64,000 bases of DNA from Novipirellula artificiosorum (GTDB lineage Bacteria > Planctomycetota > Planctomycetia > Pirellulales > Pirellulaceae), in NCBI RefSeq assembly GCF_007860135.1, contig NZ_SJPV01000006.1, forward strand, positions 353,304 to 417,303, in the 5' to 3' direction. The first letter of the stretch is position 1. Each line of letters opens with the position of its first letter. Shown here in pieces: positions 8,136 to 17,169 of this stretch. The notes below the pieces were generated by a model. That model was not told the origin of the DNA, made no database searches, and saw only the letters and a list, made by a program, of their open reading frames with translations. The translations under genes and the position numbers were made by a program.

Positions 8136-9470
8136 TTAATTCTCTTCGACGACAGCTGCTGGCGTCGCTGCCTCCGTCGGGCCCCCCAGCAGTTCGCCGA
8201 TCTTTGCATCACTGGCTGGCGAAACCCAACGCAAATCGACCGAGATCGCATGGTCGTCAAATCCGACGATCAAGGTAGGCAAATCCTCACGCAGTCGGTC
8301 GGCCCATTCCTTTGCAGAGAGGGTCTGATGTTCGACACGAACTTGACGCGATGGGAATCGCCATCGTCCTTTGGGCGTCACGAGCGCGGATTCGGCGGTG
8401 ACTTGGCAAGTCTTGATCGAATCGGACCCGCTCAACCGAGTTGCCAATCGTTCGCAACGGGTCCGCAGGTTCTCTTCGCTGGTACGCATCAATTCCTCGA
8501 TCGGTAACGCTCGCCCTATCACGCGGGTGGAATCTTGCAGCGTCGATGCCAACATCGCCAATACCGCGTTTCCTGCCGAAAATGAAGGCCAAATGGCGGT
8601 TGACGTGATCGCATCCAAGCGTTCTTTCTTGCCGATTAAAATGCCGCATTCTGGACCGCCGAACACGCCACCGCCTGCGACTAAAACCAGATCAGCTCCT
8701 TGGCTCAATGTCTGTTCGACGGAGGGCAAATCGGCCTGGTCACTTTGACACAGTGTCGCAACCGGTAACACAACCACCTGAGTCACCTGACGATCGCCAA
8801 AATCGAGTATGTTCGGAGGTTGGGTCGCCTGATTGTCGGCAAGGATCAAACAGAAGGAATCGAAATCGTCGAAGTCGGACATTTCAATACCATCGTTTGC
8901 ACCAACTTCTTGCACAATCGGTACCAAGGCGTTCATCGTATCGACTAACGATACGCCGCTGCGCAGCCGAATCGATTGACTGCGATGCACCACGAGATCC
9001 TCTTGACTGCTCCCAATCACAAACGCGACCAAAGCCGCAGGGAAATTGTTGGTTACCGCGATGTCATAGGCTGGAGCGTCTGGCAGGTAGCGATGCAGAT
9101 TCCTGCGCAACCGCTCCACCGCATCGTGATCGCTGCGAATATCTCCATGCAGACAAGCATAGGCCGCATCGACGGCGTCCGCCGAGACCGGCACTCCGGT
9201 GCCAAGCGGTGTCGACAAGATGCCGCTGGCGTTGATCAGCGGAATGGTCACGGCCGTTTGCTTTTGCGACCACTTCTGAACATTCTTGCGGCCGACTTCG
9301 GTCGCTCGCATCACGGCGTCGAATCCACGAGCAGCGGTTTGGGGTATTTCGTTCAGAATCTCCGTCGCCTGAGTCTTCAATTTTTCGATCGTTTCCGGTT
9401 CGCTGGCTCGGCGGGCAACATCGTTGAGGCCGCGGCGAAGGAGTTCTACGGTCCAAGGAGGAATGGCCAT
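8136..9470 (-). CDS. SelA-like fold-type I protein without the PLP lysine
   Basis: A 444-residue protein that follows the layout of L-seryl-tRNA(Sec) selenium transferase SelA. It has an N-terminal helical region, LINASGILSTPLG near 78-90 (SelA: INATGVVLHTNLG), and GADLVLVAGGGVFGGPECG near 258-276 followed by ILIGKKERLDAI. In SelA the corresponding stretch is SGDKLLGGPQAG, whose lysine carries PLP; here that position is Gly268 (codon 8667-8669). The aldimine-forming residue is thus missing although the surrounding GGP and GKK motifs are kept. No selB or tRNA-Sec gene is visible nearby. Likely a non-catalytic or repurposed SelA relative. It is convergent with queG. Confidence 0.7.
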   Translation of the reverse strand: MAIPPWTVELLRRGLNDVARRASEPETIEKLKTQATEILNEIPQTAARGFDAVMRATEVGRKNVQKWSQKQTAVTIPLINASGILSTPLGTGVPVSADAVDAAYACLHGDIRSDHDAVERLRRNLHRYLPDAPAYDIAVTNNFPAALVAFVIGSSQEDLVVHRSQSIRLRSGVSLVDTMNALVPIVQEVGANDGIEMSDFDDFDSFCLILADNQATQPPNILDFGDRQVTQVVVLPVATLCQSDQADLPSVEQTLSQGADLVLVAGGGVFGGPECGILIGKKERLDAITSTAIWPSFSAGNAVLAMLASTLQDSTRVIGRALPIEELMRTSEENLRTRCERLATRLSGSDSIKTCQVTAESALVTPKGRWRFPSRQVRVEHQTLSAKEWADRLREDLPTLIVGFDDHAISVDLRWVSPASDAKIGELLGGPTEAATPAAVVEEN

Positions 9471-9689
9471 CGGGGGTTCGTTTCATGGGTGAAGGGCGGG
9501 AAGCGTAAGGGATCAATGGGCCATTATATCCGCTTTGTAGGAAATCGTCGCATTGACATCGGTTCTCGGTGGCTTTCGGATGTGCCCTCTGCCGAAACGG
9601 CTCGTTTCGATATCATCATGGGGAGTGAACGGTGCCGGTGGGCACCCCTTCCTGTTGACCCGCTGTAATCCCCCACGGCTGCAAACGCT

Positions 9690-12521
9690 ATGAAAACTGA
9701 CGAGTTACGTGAAAAATACCTAGCCTTTTTCGAGTCCAAGGGATGCGTTCGCAGACCGAGTGACGTGTTGGTGCCGACCTGGGACCCGTCGGTATTGTTC
9801 ACCCCCGCCGGGATGAACCAGTTCAAAGACCACTTTCTCGGCAAAGTGAAGCTGGACTTCACACGCGCGGCAACCTGCCAAAAATGCCTGCGAACCGGCG
9901 ATATCGATAACGTCGGTCGGACGGCTTTTCACCATACTTTCTTCGAAATGATGGGGAATTTTAGTTTTGGTGACTACTTCAAAGAGGATGCGATCCGCTG
10001 GGCGTGGGAGTTTCTGACGAGCAAGAAATGGCTCGGCATCCCCGCCGAAAAGCTCTCGGTCACGGTCTACAAGGACGATGACGAAGCGCATCGTTTGTGG
10101 CACGAAATCGCGGGTTTGCCGGAATCGAGGATCGTCCGGATGGACGAAGAGGAAAACTTTTGGCCTGCATCCGCGCCGAGCGAGGGGCCGGATGGCGTTT
10201 GTGGTCCCTGCAGCGAGATCTATTATCATCTCGATGACGGCAGCGACGTTGAAATCTGGAACCTCGTGTTCACTCAGTTCAATCGTGTTGGCGATCCCCC
10301 CAACAACCTCAACCCCTTGCCGAGCAAGAACATCGATACGGGCATGGGGTTGGAACGGACCGCCAGTGTGTTGCAGGGCAAACCGACCAACTTTCACATT
10401 GACAACCTGTTCCCGATCGTCGAAGCCGCCTCGGAAGTTTGCGGCATCAAGTACGAATACGCCAGCGACAACGGCCGCCGTTTGCGCCGCATCACCGACC
10501 ATGCGCGTGCCAGCGTGTTCGCGATCCACGAAAACGTTTACCCCGGCCCCAAGGATGCCAAATACGTGATCAAGCGTTTGATCCGGCGGGCGGTCTTGGA
10601 CGGCTACCAAATGGACCTGCGTGAACCGTTTTTGTTTAAATTGGTGGAAGCGGTCGCAGAGGCGTCCAAAGTTCCTTACCCTGAACTCAGCGAAACGACC
10701 GAGCGGGTTGCCCAAGTCATCGAGGCCGAAGAACGCGCCTTCTTTGGGACGATCGACGGAGGCATGAAGCGGATCGAGCAACTGTTTGAGCAGATGCGCG
10801 AAGAGTCGGGCGTGATGGTCCCCGGGTCCGAAGCGGCGGAACTCAACACCACCTACGGCGTTCCTCCCGAATTGTTGCAAACGCTCAGCGCCGAACAGAA
10901 TTTCACGTTTGATTGGGCCGGTTATCGCGAAGCCATGGACGAGCATGCCCGCGTCAGCGGTGCCGGACAACGCGAATTGTTCCAAACCGGACCGTTGGAA
11001 ACACTCAAGGAAGCACTTCGAGAAACGCCATTCTTGGGCTACGAGGCAACGGAATCGGAGGCCATTGTGAAAGGCATCATCACCCGGAAAGGAGGGAAAG
11101 GGGATGAGGGACAACTACTCAGCCATCTCGATCGCGCAGGCAAAAACGAGTTGCGATTGGTGCTGAACCATTCGCCGTTCTATGGCGAATCGGGAGGTCA
11201 AGTTGGCGATACGGGAGTGATTTCGAGCGACAAGTTCGAGTTTGTCGTCACCGATACCCAACGACATGCCGGATTGATCGTCCATCATGGCGTGCTCAGC
11301 CGTGGGGAAATCAGCGAAGGGGAAACCTGTACGGCGAAGGTCGACGCACAACATCGCAGTGCATTGTGTCGAGCCCATTCGGCGACCCATCTTTTGCACC
11401 ATGCGTTGCATAAAAACGTGGGGAAACACGCACAACAACAAGGCAGCAAGGTGGAAGCAGACCGCTTGCGATTTGACTTTACCAATCAATACGCCATCGA
11501 CGATGACACATTGCTACAAATCGAGAGGGACGTTTGGAATCAAATCGAGGCCAAGTCGACGATTGGTTGGGAAACGGTTCCTTTAGCCGACGCAAGGGCG
11601 GCCGGGGCGATGATGTTGTTCGGCGAGAAGTACCCGGATCCGGTACGCATGGTGTCGATGGGAGGATTCAGCAAAGAGCTTTGCGGTGGTACCCACCTCA
11701 CGAACACAGAACAAGTTGAGGCATTCGAGTTAGTGGTCGAAGAGAGTGCTTCAGCAGGAACGCGGCGTATCGAAGCGTTAACCGGATCGCGGGCTCAGGC
11801 CCATCGAGTGGAAACGCAGCAATTGCTTGCCGACGTTGCCAAGACGCTCGGCTGCGATCCGCCACATGCCGTAGCGGTCACCGAGCAATTGTCGGCCGAA
11901 GTCCGGCAGCTGAAAAAGGAGTTGACGGCCGGAAAATCGGTCGACCATTCCAATACGTTTGTCGCGAAACCCGCAGAGAAACCGATTGATGCCGAAGACT
12001 ACAACTCGGTTCGTGCGGCGGTTCGCGAAATCACGCGCCGCTTGAATGTCGCCGTGACGGATGTGCTCGAACGCTTGCAAGCACTCTTGGACGACCGCAA
12101 AAAATTGGTTCAGGAACTCAGTCACGCCACGGCCGGAGGCAAGCTCTCGGCCGATGACTTGATTGCCAGCGGGGTTTCCGTCGGCAATTCCTTGGTGATT
12201 GTTGCCGAGACCCCCGGCGCAAATCCGAATGTGATGCGAGGCTGGATCGACCAAATTCGAAAAAGGAGCGATCAACCGACGGCGGTTTTGCTTGCCGCAG
12301 TGCAAGGTGATAAAGTAGTTCTCGTCGGCGGAGTTAGCCGCGACTTGGTCGAGCGCGGAATCAAGGCAGGCGATTGGGTCGGAGCGACCGCGAAAATCGT
12401 CGGTGGAGGGGGTGGCGGACGGCCAGATATGGCACAAGCCGGCGGCAAAGACCCGACTAAGTTGCCCGAGGCCCTGGCAGCTGCCAAGCAATCGATGCAA
12501 GACAAAATGGCGAGTAGCTAG
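9690..12521 (+). CDS. alaS: Alanyl-tRNA synthetase
   Basis: Charges tRNA-Ala with alanine in the cytoplasm. At 943 residues it is somewhat longer than the ~875-residue E. coli enzyme. The order is class II catalytic core (MKTDELREKYLAFFESKG, then PTWDPSVLFTPAGMNQFK and HHTFFEMMGNFSFGDYF), helical tRNA-recognition domain, editing domain with HSATHLLHHAL and CGGTHL (zinc ligands His and Cys), and C-terminal DHHA1 domain with GGGGGGRPDMAQAGG. Part of the extra length is in the middle (about 360-460). The stop is 64 bases before the SDR start, so cotranscription is possible. Confidence 0.97.
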   Translation: MKTDELREKYLAFFESKGCVRRPSDVLVPTWDPSVLFTPAGMNQFKDHFLGKVKLDFTRAATCQKCLRTGDIDNVGRTAFHHTFFEMMGNFSFGDYFKEDAIRWAWEFLTSKKWLGIPAEKLSVTVYKDDDEAHRLWHEIAGLPESRIVRMDEEENFWPASAPSEGPDGVCGPCSEIYYHLDDGSDVEIWNLVFTQFNRVGDPPNNLNPLPSKNIDTGMGLERTASVLQGKPTNFHIDNLFPIVEAASEVCGIKYEYASDNGRRLRRITDHARASVFAIHENVYPGPKDAKYVIKRLIRRAVLDGYQMDLREPFLFKLVEAVAEASKVPYPELSETTERVAQVIEAEERAFFGTIDGGMKRIEQLFEQMREESGVMVPGSEAAELNTTYGVPPELLQTLSAEQNFTFDWAGYREAMDEHARVSGAGQRELFQTGPLETLKEALRETPFLGYEATESEAIVKGIITRKGGKGDEGQLLSHLDRAGKNELRLVLNHSPFYGESGGQVGDTGVISSDKFEFVVTDTQRHAGLIVHHGVLSRGEISEGETCTAKVDAQHRSALCRAHSATHLLHHALHKNVGKHAQQQGSKVEADRLRFDFTNQYAIDDDTLLQIERDVWNQIEAKSTIGWETVPLADARAAGAMMLFGEKYPDPVRMVSMGGFSKELCGGTHLTNTEQVEAFELVVEESASAGTRRIEALTGSRAQAHRVETQQLLADVAKTLGCDPPHAVAVTEQLSAEVRQLKKELTAGKSVDHSNTFVAKPAEKPIDAEDYNSVRAAVREITRRLNVAVTDVLERLQALLDDRKKLVQELSHATAGGKLSADDLIASGVSVGNSLVIVAETPGANPNVMRGWIDQIRKRSDQPTAVLLAAVQGDKVVLVGGVSRDLVERGIKAGDWVGATAKIVGGGGGGRPDMAQAGGKDPTKLPEALAAAKQSMQDKMASS

Positions 12522-12585
12522 TCCACTTCGCATGGACCCCTCGCGAAGAAACGGTGCCAATCTGCTAACGAAATCAAGGAACAAC

Positions 12586-13422
12586 ATGACTGTTTTGAAA
12601 GGCCAGCGAGCCGTTGTGAGTGGATCTTCACGCGGCATCGGCCGAGGGATTGCAACCGAATTGGCGAAAGCCGGTGCGGACGTTGTCGTCAATTACCGCA
12701 GTGGTTCTGCCGAAGCCGATGAAGTGGTCGCCGAGTGTCGAAAGCACGGCGTACGTTCCTTTAAAGTCGCTGCCAACATGGGGGTGCAAAGCGAAGCGGA
12801 AGGGCTGATTGATCAGGCCGCAGAATTGCTTGGCGGTCTTGATATTGTTGTCAGCAACGCAGCGTATAGCGACCGACGTTTGATGTTGAAACAGGACTTG
12901 GACGAGTTCCGTAAGACGATTGACGTGACCATGTATGGTGCGTTTTACTTTGTTCGGCGAGCGGCTCAGTTGCTTGTCGAGGCAAAAAGCGGTGGCAATA
13001 TTGTCGTCATTGGTAGCCCCATGGGACACTTAGGAATGCCAGGGTCGATGCCGTACAATATGGCCAAAGCAGCGCTCAACCAGATGGCCGTGACGGTGGC
13101 CTGTGAGTTGGCGGAACATCGAATCCGTTGCAATATCTTGCATCCGGGATGGATCGACACGCCCGGTGAACGCAAGTTTTTCAGTGAAGAAACGCTTCAA
13201 CAAAAAGGCAACGAATTGCCACTTGGGCGACTTGGCAAGAGCGAAGAGATGGGCCATGGCGTCGTCTTTCTCTGCAATCCCGCCAGCGAGTACATCACAG
13301 GCAGCACACTGACGATCGACGGAGGTATTCAAATGCCGTTCGGGGAAATGTACCGCGTCCACGAAGCCGAAGCGCGCGCGGATGCTGAGGCAAAGGCCAA
13401 GTCGTCACGCTCGCAATCCTAG
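12586..13422 (+). CDS. SDR family oxidoreductase
   Basis: A 278-residue short-chain dehydrogenase/reductase. The ATG at 12586 follows an AAGGA ribosome-binding site and gives the normal family length. Cofactor motif SGSSRGIGRGIA lies near residues 12-23, NAA at about 90-92, the catalytic serine in VVIGSPMG, and YNMAKAAL supplies Tyr and Lys of YxxxK. TIDGGIQMPFGEMY near the C-terminus is the usual end of classical SDRs. The last ~25 residues are an extra charged tail rich in E, A and K. Cofactor preference and substrate cannot be assigned. Close behind alaS on the same strand. Confidence 0.85.
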   Translation: MTVLKGQRAVVSGSSRGIGRGIATELAKAGADVVVNYRSGSAEADEVVAECRKHGVRSFKVAANMGVQSEAEGLIDQAAELLGGLDIVVSNAAYSDRRLMLKQDLDEFRKTIDVTMYGAFYFVRRAAQLLVEAKSGGNIVVIGSPMGHLGMPGSMPYNMAKAALNQMAVTVACELAEHRIRCNILHPGWIDTPGERKFFSEETLQQKGNELPLGRLGKSEEMGHGVVFLCNPASEYITGSTLTIDGGIQMPFGEMYRVHEAEARADAEAKAKSSRSQS

Positions 13423-13598
13423 CCCGGATGATTCGTTGGAGTGGTAGGCTTTAGCCGATTGCGTGCTGGATCCTTGCTGAATCGGCTAAAGCCTACGACT
13501 CCAACGTGCGCAGTCTGTTTACGACTCAATCGATGTAAGCTGATTGCATACATAGGGCTACGGGGAATAGGTTTGGACGGATGGAGAATCCGGGCTAG
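13419..13598 (+). repeat. Intergenic hairpin repeat, copy 2 (complete)
   Basis: A complete copy of the family seen at 1-163. The main hairpin is 13436-13504. The whole 180-bp unit is framed by an outer inverted pair, CTAGCCCGGAT at 13419-13429 and ATCCGGGCTAG at 13588-13598. It begins on the stop codon of the SDR gene and lies between two convergent genes, so it may act as a bidirectional terminator. No transposase is encoded; size and structure resemble a MITE or REP-type element. Confidence 0.85.
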
Positions 13599-13628
13599 CT
13601 CTTTGTCACAACGAAAGAATGACGGTTG

Positions 13629-13689
13629 AGGGTAGTGGATCTTGTTGAAGATCCCCGTTCGTAGGATCTCTAACAAGATCCACTACCCT
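13629..13689. repeat. Second intergenic hairpin, unrelated sequence
   Basis: A 61-base inverted repeat with arms AGGGTAGTGGATCTTGTT (13629-13646) and AACAAGATCCACTACCCT (13672-13689), extended inward by GGATC pairs. It directly follows repeat copy 2 in the same convergent gap. Together the two elements fill most of 13423-13793, which holds no gene. Probable bidirectional terminator or palindromic repeat. Confidence 0.8.
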
Positions 13690-13793
13690 AAGATCAAGCT
13701 GTGACGAAGGACTCGTCTGGCAGACATCACGATACCGGCCGGTCGCGTCGATCTTTGATTTCATGCGTTTGCGGGATTCGATTTCCTGCGGTA

Positions 13794-15740
13794 TTACGCC
13801 ACGGACGAATTGGCGACTTGTGAGATTCGCTTGGCGGCGACCAGGTCGTGGAATTGGTGCCGCAGGTTCTTTAGCCAAAAGATCAGGTACAGATTGCCGA
13901 CAATCGAAATCAACAGTAGCCCATTGAAGAGCTTCTGAGCGGCAACCGTCTTTGGCGTCCCAGACAAGTGATCCGGTGGGGGCTTTGAGCCTGAAAAATC
14001 ATTGCCATTTTGATCGGATGCCGACGAGGTCGCCCCTCCGTTGGCGAGGGGGCCTTGCGGCGGTCGAACCGCCGTGCCGGGGGCGCGCTGCGGAGGATCC
14101 TGCGTGCCAGGAAACCCGGTTGCAAAACCGGCACCTGCATAACTCGGTGGCGCTCCAACAGTTGGGCTTGGCGCAGAATCCGTGTTGTTGGCATATCGCG
14201 GTGCTGCGGGCGCAACGACTTGGCCATACTCATTCAGAACGCGGCCTTCGCGGTCGATGGGTTGATTCAAATGATTGTAGCTGTAGCCGCCCGGTGGGAG
14301 CGCATCCACCAAGTAGCGAGGCAGGCTCGGGTCGACCGTCGGATGAGATGAAGGGGGCGGAGAGAAGGTGGAGCCCATGCTACTTCCATAGGGCGCAATC
14401 CCCGTTGGTTGTGCGGGTTGTTGAGACGTTGTGGGGGCCGCTGCCGGCACCGTCAAATTCGCGTACGAGTTTTGCTGAGCTTGGAGGGCTTGTCGCTGAG
14501 CCATTTCCTGTTCACGTAGCTTTTGTTGCTGCAGCTCGCGCTCGTATTGTTGGCGTTCGTATTGTTGACGCTCATACTGTTCGCGCTGCAACGACTGCAG
14601 GTTCGTCGAAGGCATGCTTGTGGAAGTGGAGGCCGCGGTCGCATCCCAATTTGGTTGTCCAGTTGCCGCATTCGGCATCATCCCCGTTGGCGGCCTCCCA
14701 AAGGTCGGCGTGGTCCCCATCCCTGCGGTCGACCCTGAAGCGGAACTTGCCGGCGTCGCCCCCAGATTTGAAGCCGCCAGATCTGAAGCGGCCTGTGCAC
14801 CGCTGGCGGATCCTTGATAGGGCGGTCCCTGGTAGGTTCTCGCTGCATTCATGCTCGACGTCGTGTCCGATGAAGCGGTGGAGCTCTTATTCAAGTCGTA
14901 CCACGGACTGGCAGAGGCCCCGCTTGGCGCGGTCATCGGATCGGTTGTCGGTCCACCAGCGAGAGGGCTAGCGGCCGCAGCCATCGGATTACTGGAGGTA
15001 AACGCAGGAACCTGGTTGTTCGTGTTGCTCGACCCCGTGCGGGTCTGGATGGCCCCCGAGGCCGTTGGAGCCGGAGGCAAACTGTACTGGCTCGCGTTCC
15101 CAGAAGCAGCAGGGATCGAGGCCGAAGCGTTTGTGGGATTGGGCGAGAAACCCAGTGTAGATTTCGCCTGTTCCCCGAATGCGTTGGCAGCGCGCATCAG
15201 GTTGTCTTGAGCGGAATTCCCCGTGCCTTGCAGCGATGGCGGCAAGCTAATCCCCGTACCTGCCAACGGGTCATTCGGGTCCGGCTTCATCAGCGATTCG
15301 ATTTGATTGGTTGACACGCCCGAGAAGGCAGTGGTGTTCATCCCGGGAATCGGATTTGCCTTTCTGGCGTGATTCATTTCTGGGATCGGGACGGCGGCTT
15401 GATCGAGCACATCGTAGGGGGGGCAATCGCCCAAGGCTTGTCGCAATTGGGTTTCTTGAACCGCAACGGTGCTCGGCGAATTCAACCCACGATGAAGCTG
15501 AGAAATGGACGTCGGTGTGCTGCGTGGGACGGGGCCAGTCCCCACGCGAATGATCACTCGCGATACATGGCCTTGTACCTCAGGATCGATGCGACTGCTG
15601 ATCTCCCCAGCGCGCTGCAATTGTTGCAGATCTTCTGGGGGAACCTGAATAATGTACTCAACGCCGCCGCCACTATCCGGTTGCCAGCCATAAGTAACGC
15701 CGATTGCAGCTGCTAGCAGTAGCACGGGGACTCCGCCCAT
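13794..15740 (-). CDS. Low-complexity S/A/P/Q-rich protein with terminal membrane segments
   Basis: A 648-residue protein. An N-terminal hydrophobic segment (VPVLLLAAAIGVTYG, residues 4-18) acts as signal or anchor. About 100 ordered residues follow (EYIIQVPPEDLQQLQRAGEI). A long central region is rich in S, A, P, T, G and N. It contains a coiled-coil-like stretch with repeated YERQQ units and LREQEMAQRQALQAQQ near 385-425. The C-terminus has one membrane helix (LFNGLLLISIVGNLYLIFWL) followed by a basic tail. It has no family signature I recognise. The architecture suggests an envelope protein bridging or stiffening the periplasm. Upstream, 15741-15990 holds no recognisable gene. Confidence 0.65.
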   Translation of the reverse strand: MGGVPVLLLAAAIGVTYGWQPDSGGGVEYIIQVPPEDLQQLQRAGEISSRIDPEVQGHVSRVIIRVGTGPVPRSTPTSISQLHRGLNSPSTVAVQETQLRQALGDCPPYDVLDQAAVPIPEMNHARKANPIPGMNTTAFSGVSTNQIESLMKPDPNDPLAGTGISLPPSLQGTGNSAQDNLMRAANAFGEQAKSTLGFSPNPTNASASIPAASGNASQYSLPPAPTASGAIQTRTGSSNTNNQVPAFTSSNPMAAAASPLAGGPTTDPMTAPSGASASPWYDLNKSSTASSDTTSSMNAARTYQGPPYQGSASGAQAASDLAASNLGATPASSASGSTAGMGTTPTFGRPPTGMMPNAATGQPNWDATAASTSTSMPSTNLQSLQREQYERQQYERQQYERELQQQKLREQEMAQRQALQAQQNSYANLTVPAAAPTTSQQPAQPTGIAPYGSSMGSTFSPPPSSHPTVDPSLPRYLVDALPPGGYSYNHLNQPIDREGRVLNEYGQVVAPAAPRYANNTDSAPSPTVGAPPSYAGAGFATGFPGTQDPPQRAPGTAVRPPQGPLANGGATSSASDQNGNDFSGSKPPPDHLSGTPKTVAAQKLFNGLLLISIVGNLYLIFWLKNLRHQFHDLVAAKRISQVANSSVA

Positions 15741-15990
15741 TGCCTCAATCCTTGATCAATCGCATAAAAAACTGTCAGTGGTGCTGCTGTCCGATCGAAG
15801 TTCCATCAACATTCGACACGATCGTCGGCATCCACTGAGCGTGGATATTGCCCGCGATGATAGCGGTTCACCCGACCGACGGTAAAGAGACATTTGGTGG
15901 GTAATTCAAGTGAGATGGATGTTTTCTGGCGAGCCAGGCGATCTAGAAGGAATGGGACGCTGTTTCATGCTAGCATCCACGGCAATCTTG

Positions 15991-17169
15991 TCACCGCTGC
16001 CCCGTCAATTGCTGCAGCTTTCGATAGCTTTCGACAAGCTGGTCGGCAGCCTCCATGATCTCGGGCTCGGTGTTGAAACGGCCAATCCCAAAGCGCACGC
16101 TTCGTCGTGTCGCGGACTCGCTGAGACCGATCGCTCGCAGCACGTGACTCGCGCCCGGCTCGACACTGCTGCATGCCGAGCCGCTGCTGAATGCCACCCC
16201 AGGCGTTGCGGACATCCAAGCCTCCCCCTCGACTTGATCGATTGTGAGGTTCAGGTTTCCCGGTAATCGACCGGGTAGGGTCAACTCGGGTCCATTGAGT
16301 TGGATTCGTTCGATCCGCGATCGAAGTTGTTCGAAGAGTTGACCTCTGAGCCCCATGATTTGCGGTTGGCTCGATCGCATTTCGTGATTCGCAAGTTCGA
16401 TCGCCTTGGCCATCGCAACCGCCGCAGCCGGGTTCATGGTTCCGCTCCGGAGACCATCTTGCTGACCGCCACCGACGATTTGTGGCAGAATCCGAACACG
16501 TCGGTTGCCGTTGCCGACCACCAAGAAGCCAACGCCCTTGGGTCCGTAGAATTTATGCGCCGAGCCGCTCACCAGATCGACATCCGTTTTCCGAACATCG
16601 ACATCGATTCGGCCGATCGCTTGCGTCGCGTCACTATGCAGCAACGCACCGCGTGCGTGACAGAGATCCGCAATCACCTTCATCGGGGCGATCGATCCCA
16701 CTTCATTGTTCGCCCACATCACCGACACCAACGCGGTGTCGTCGTCGATCGCGTCGGCAAGGCGATCAAGGTCCACCGAACCAGCACAGGGATGACCTGC
16801 TTGATAGGCAGCGACGCGGGTGACACGAAAACCGTCGCGCCGAAGTTCCTCAGCGACATCCAGGACGGCGGGATGCTCGGTCGAAACGGTAACGAAATGT
16901 CGTCGTGTCTGTCGCGGGTGCAAACAGACCCCGCGGATTGCCAGATTGTTGCTCTCGGTCGCTCCGCTTGTCATCACGATCGAATGCTCAGGTGAATTCG
17001 TCGATCGCGTGATTTGCGATAGCGACTGCTCGATCGCATCAGCGGCCAAGCGGCCTGGCGAGTGCGACAGGCTGTGGGGGTTCCCGAAGTGTTCGCTCAA
17101 CCAAGGCAACATGGCTTCCACGACGCGCGGATCGCAACACGTTGTCGCGTGGTTATCAAGGTAGATCAT
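15991..17169 (-). CDS. Cysteine desulfurase (IscS/NifS family)
   Basis: Removes sulfur from cysteine as a persulfide for Fe-S cluster or thio-cofactor assembly; cytoplasmic, PLP-dependent. At 392 residues it has the family length. MIYLDNHATT starts the protein, SGATESNN lies near 68-75, SGSAHKFYGPKG carries the PLP lysine at 206, and SSGSACSS carries the active-site cysteine at 333. The start ATG overlaps the stop of the upstream TPR gene by four bases, so the two are cotranscribed. No iscU, iscR or suf gene is next to it. The IscS versus NifS subgroup is not decided here. Confidence 0.93.
   Translation of the reverse strand: MIYLDNHATTCCDPRVVEAMLPWLSEHFGNPHSLSHSPGRLAADAIEQSLSQITRSTNSPEHSIVMTSGATESNNLAIRGVCLHPRQTRRHFVTVSTEHPAVLDVAEELRRDGFRVTRVAAYQAGHPCAGSVDLDRLADAIDDDTALVSVMWANNEVGSIAPMKVIADLCHARGALLHSDATQAIGRIDVDVRKTDVDLVSGSAHKFYGPKGVGFLVVGNGNRRVRILPQIVGGGQQDGLRSGTMNPAAAVAMAKAIELANHEMRSSQPQIMGLRGQLFEQLRSRIERIQLNGPELTLPGRLPGNLNLTIDQVEGEAWMSATPGVAFSSGSACSSVEPGASHVLRAIGLSESATRRSVRFGIGRFNTEPEIMEAADQLVESYRKLQQLTGQR

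Noticed and set aside
9720..11114. A 464-residue leftward frame opposite alaS
   Set aside because: It is a shadow of the strongly biased alaS codon pattern and shows no family motif.
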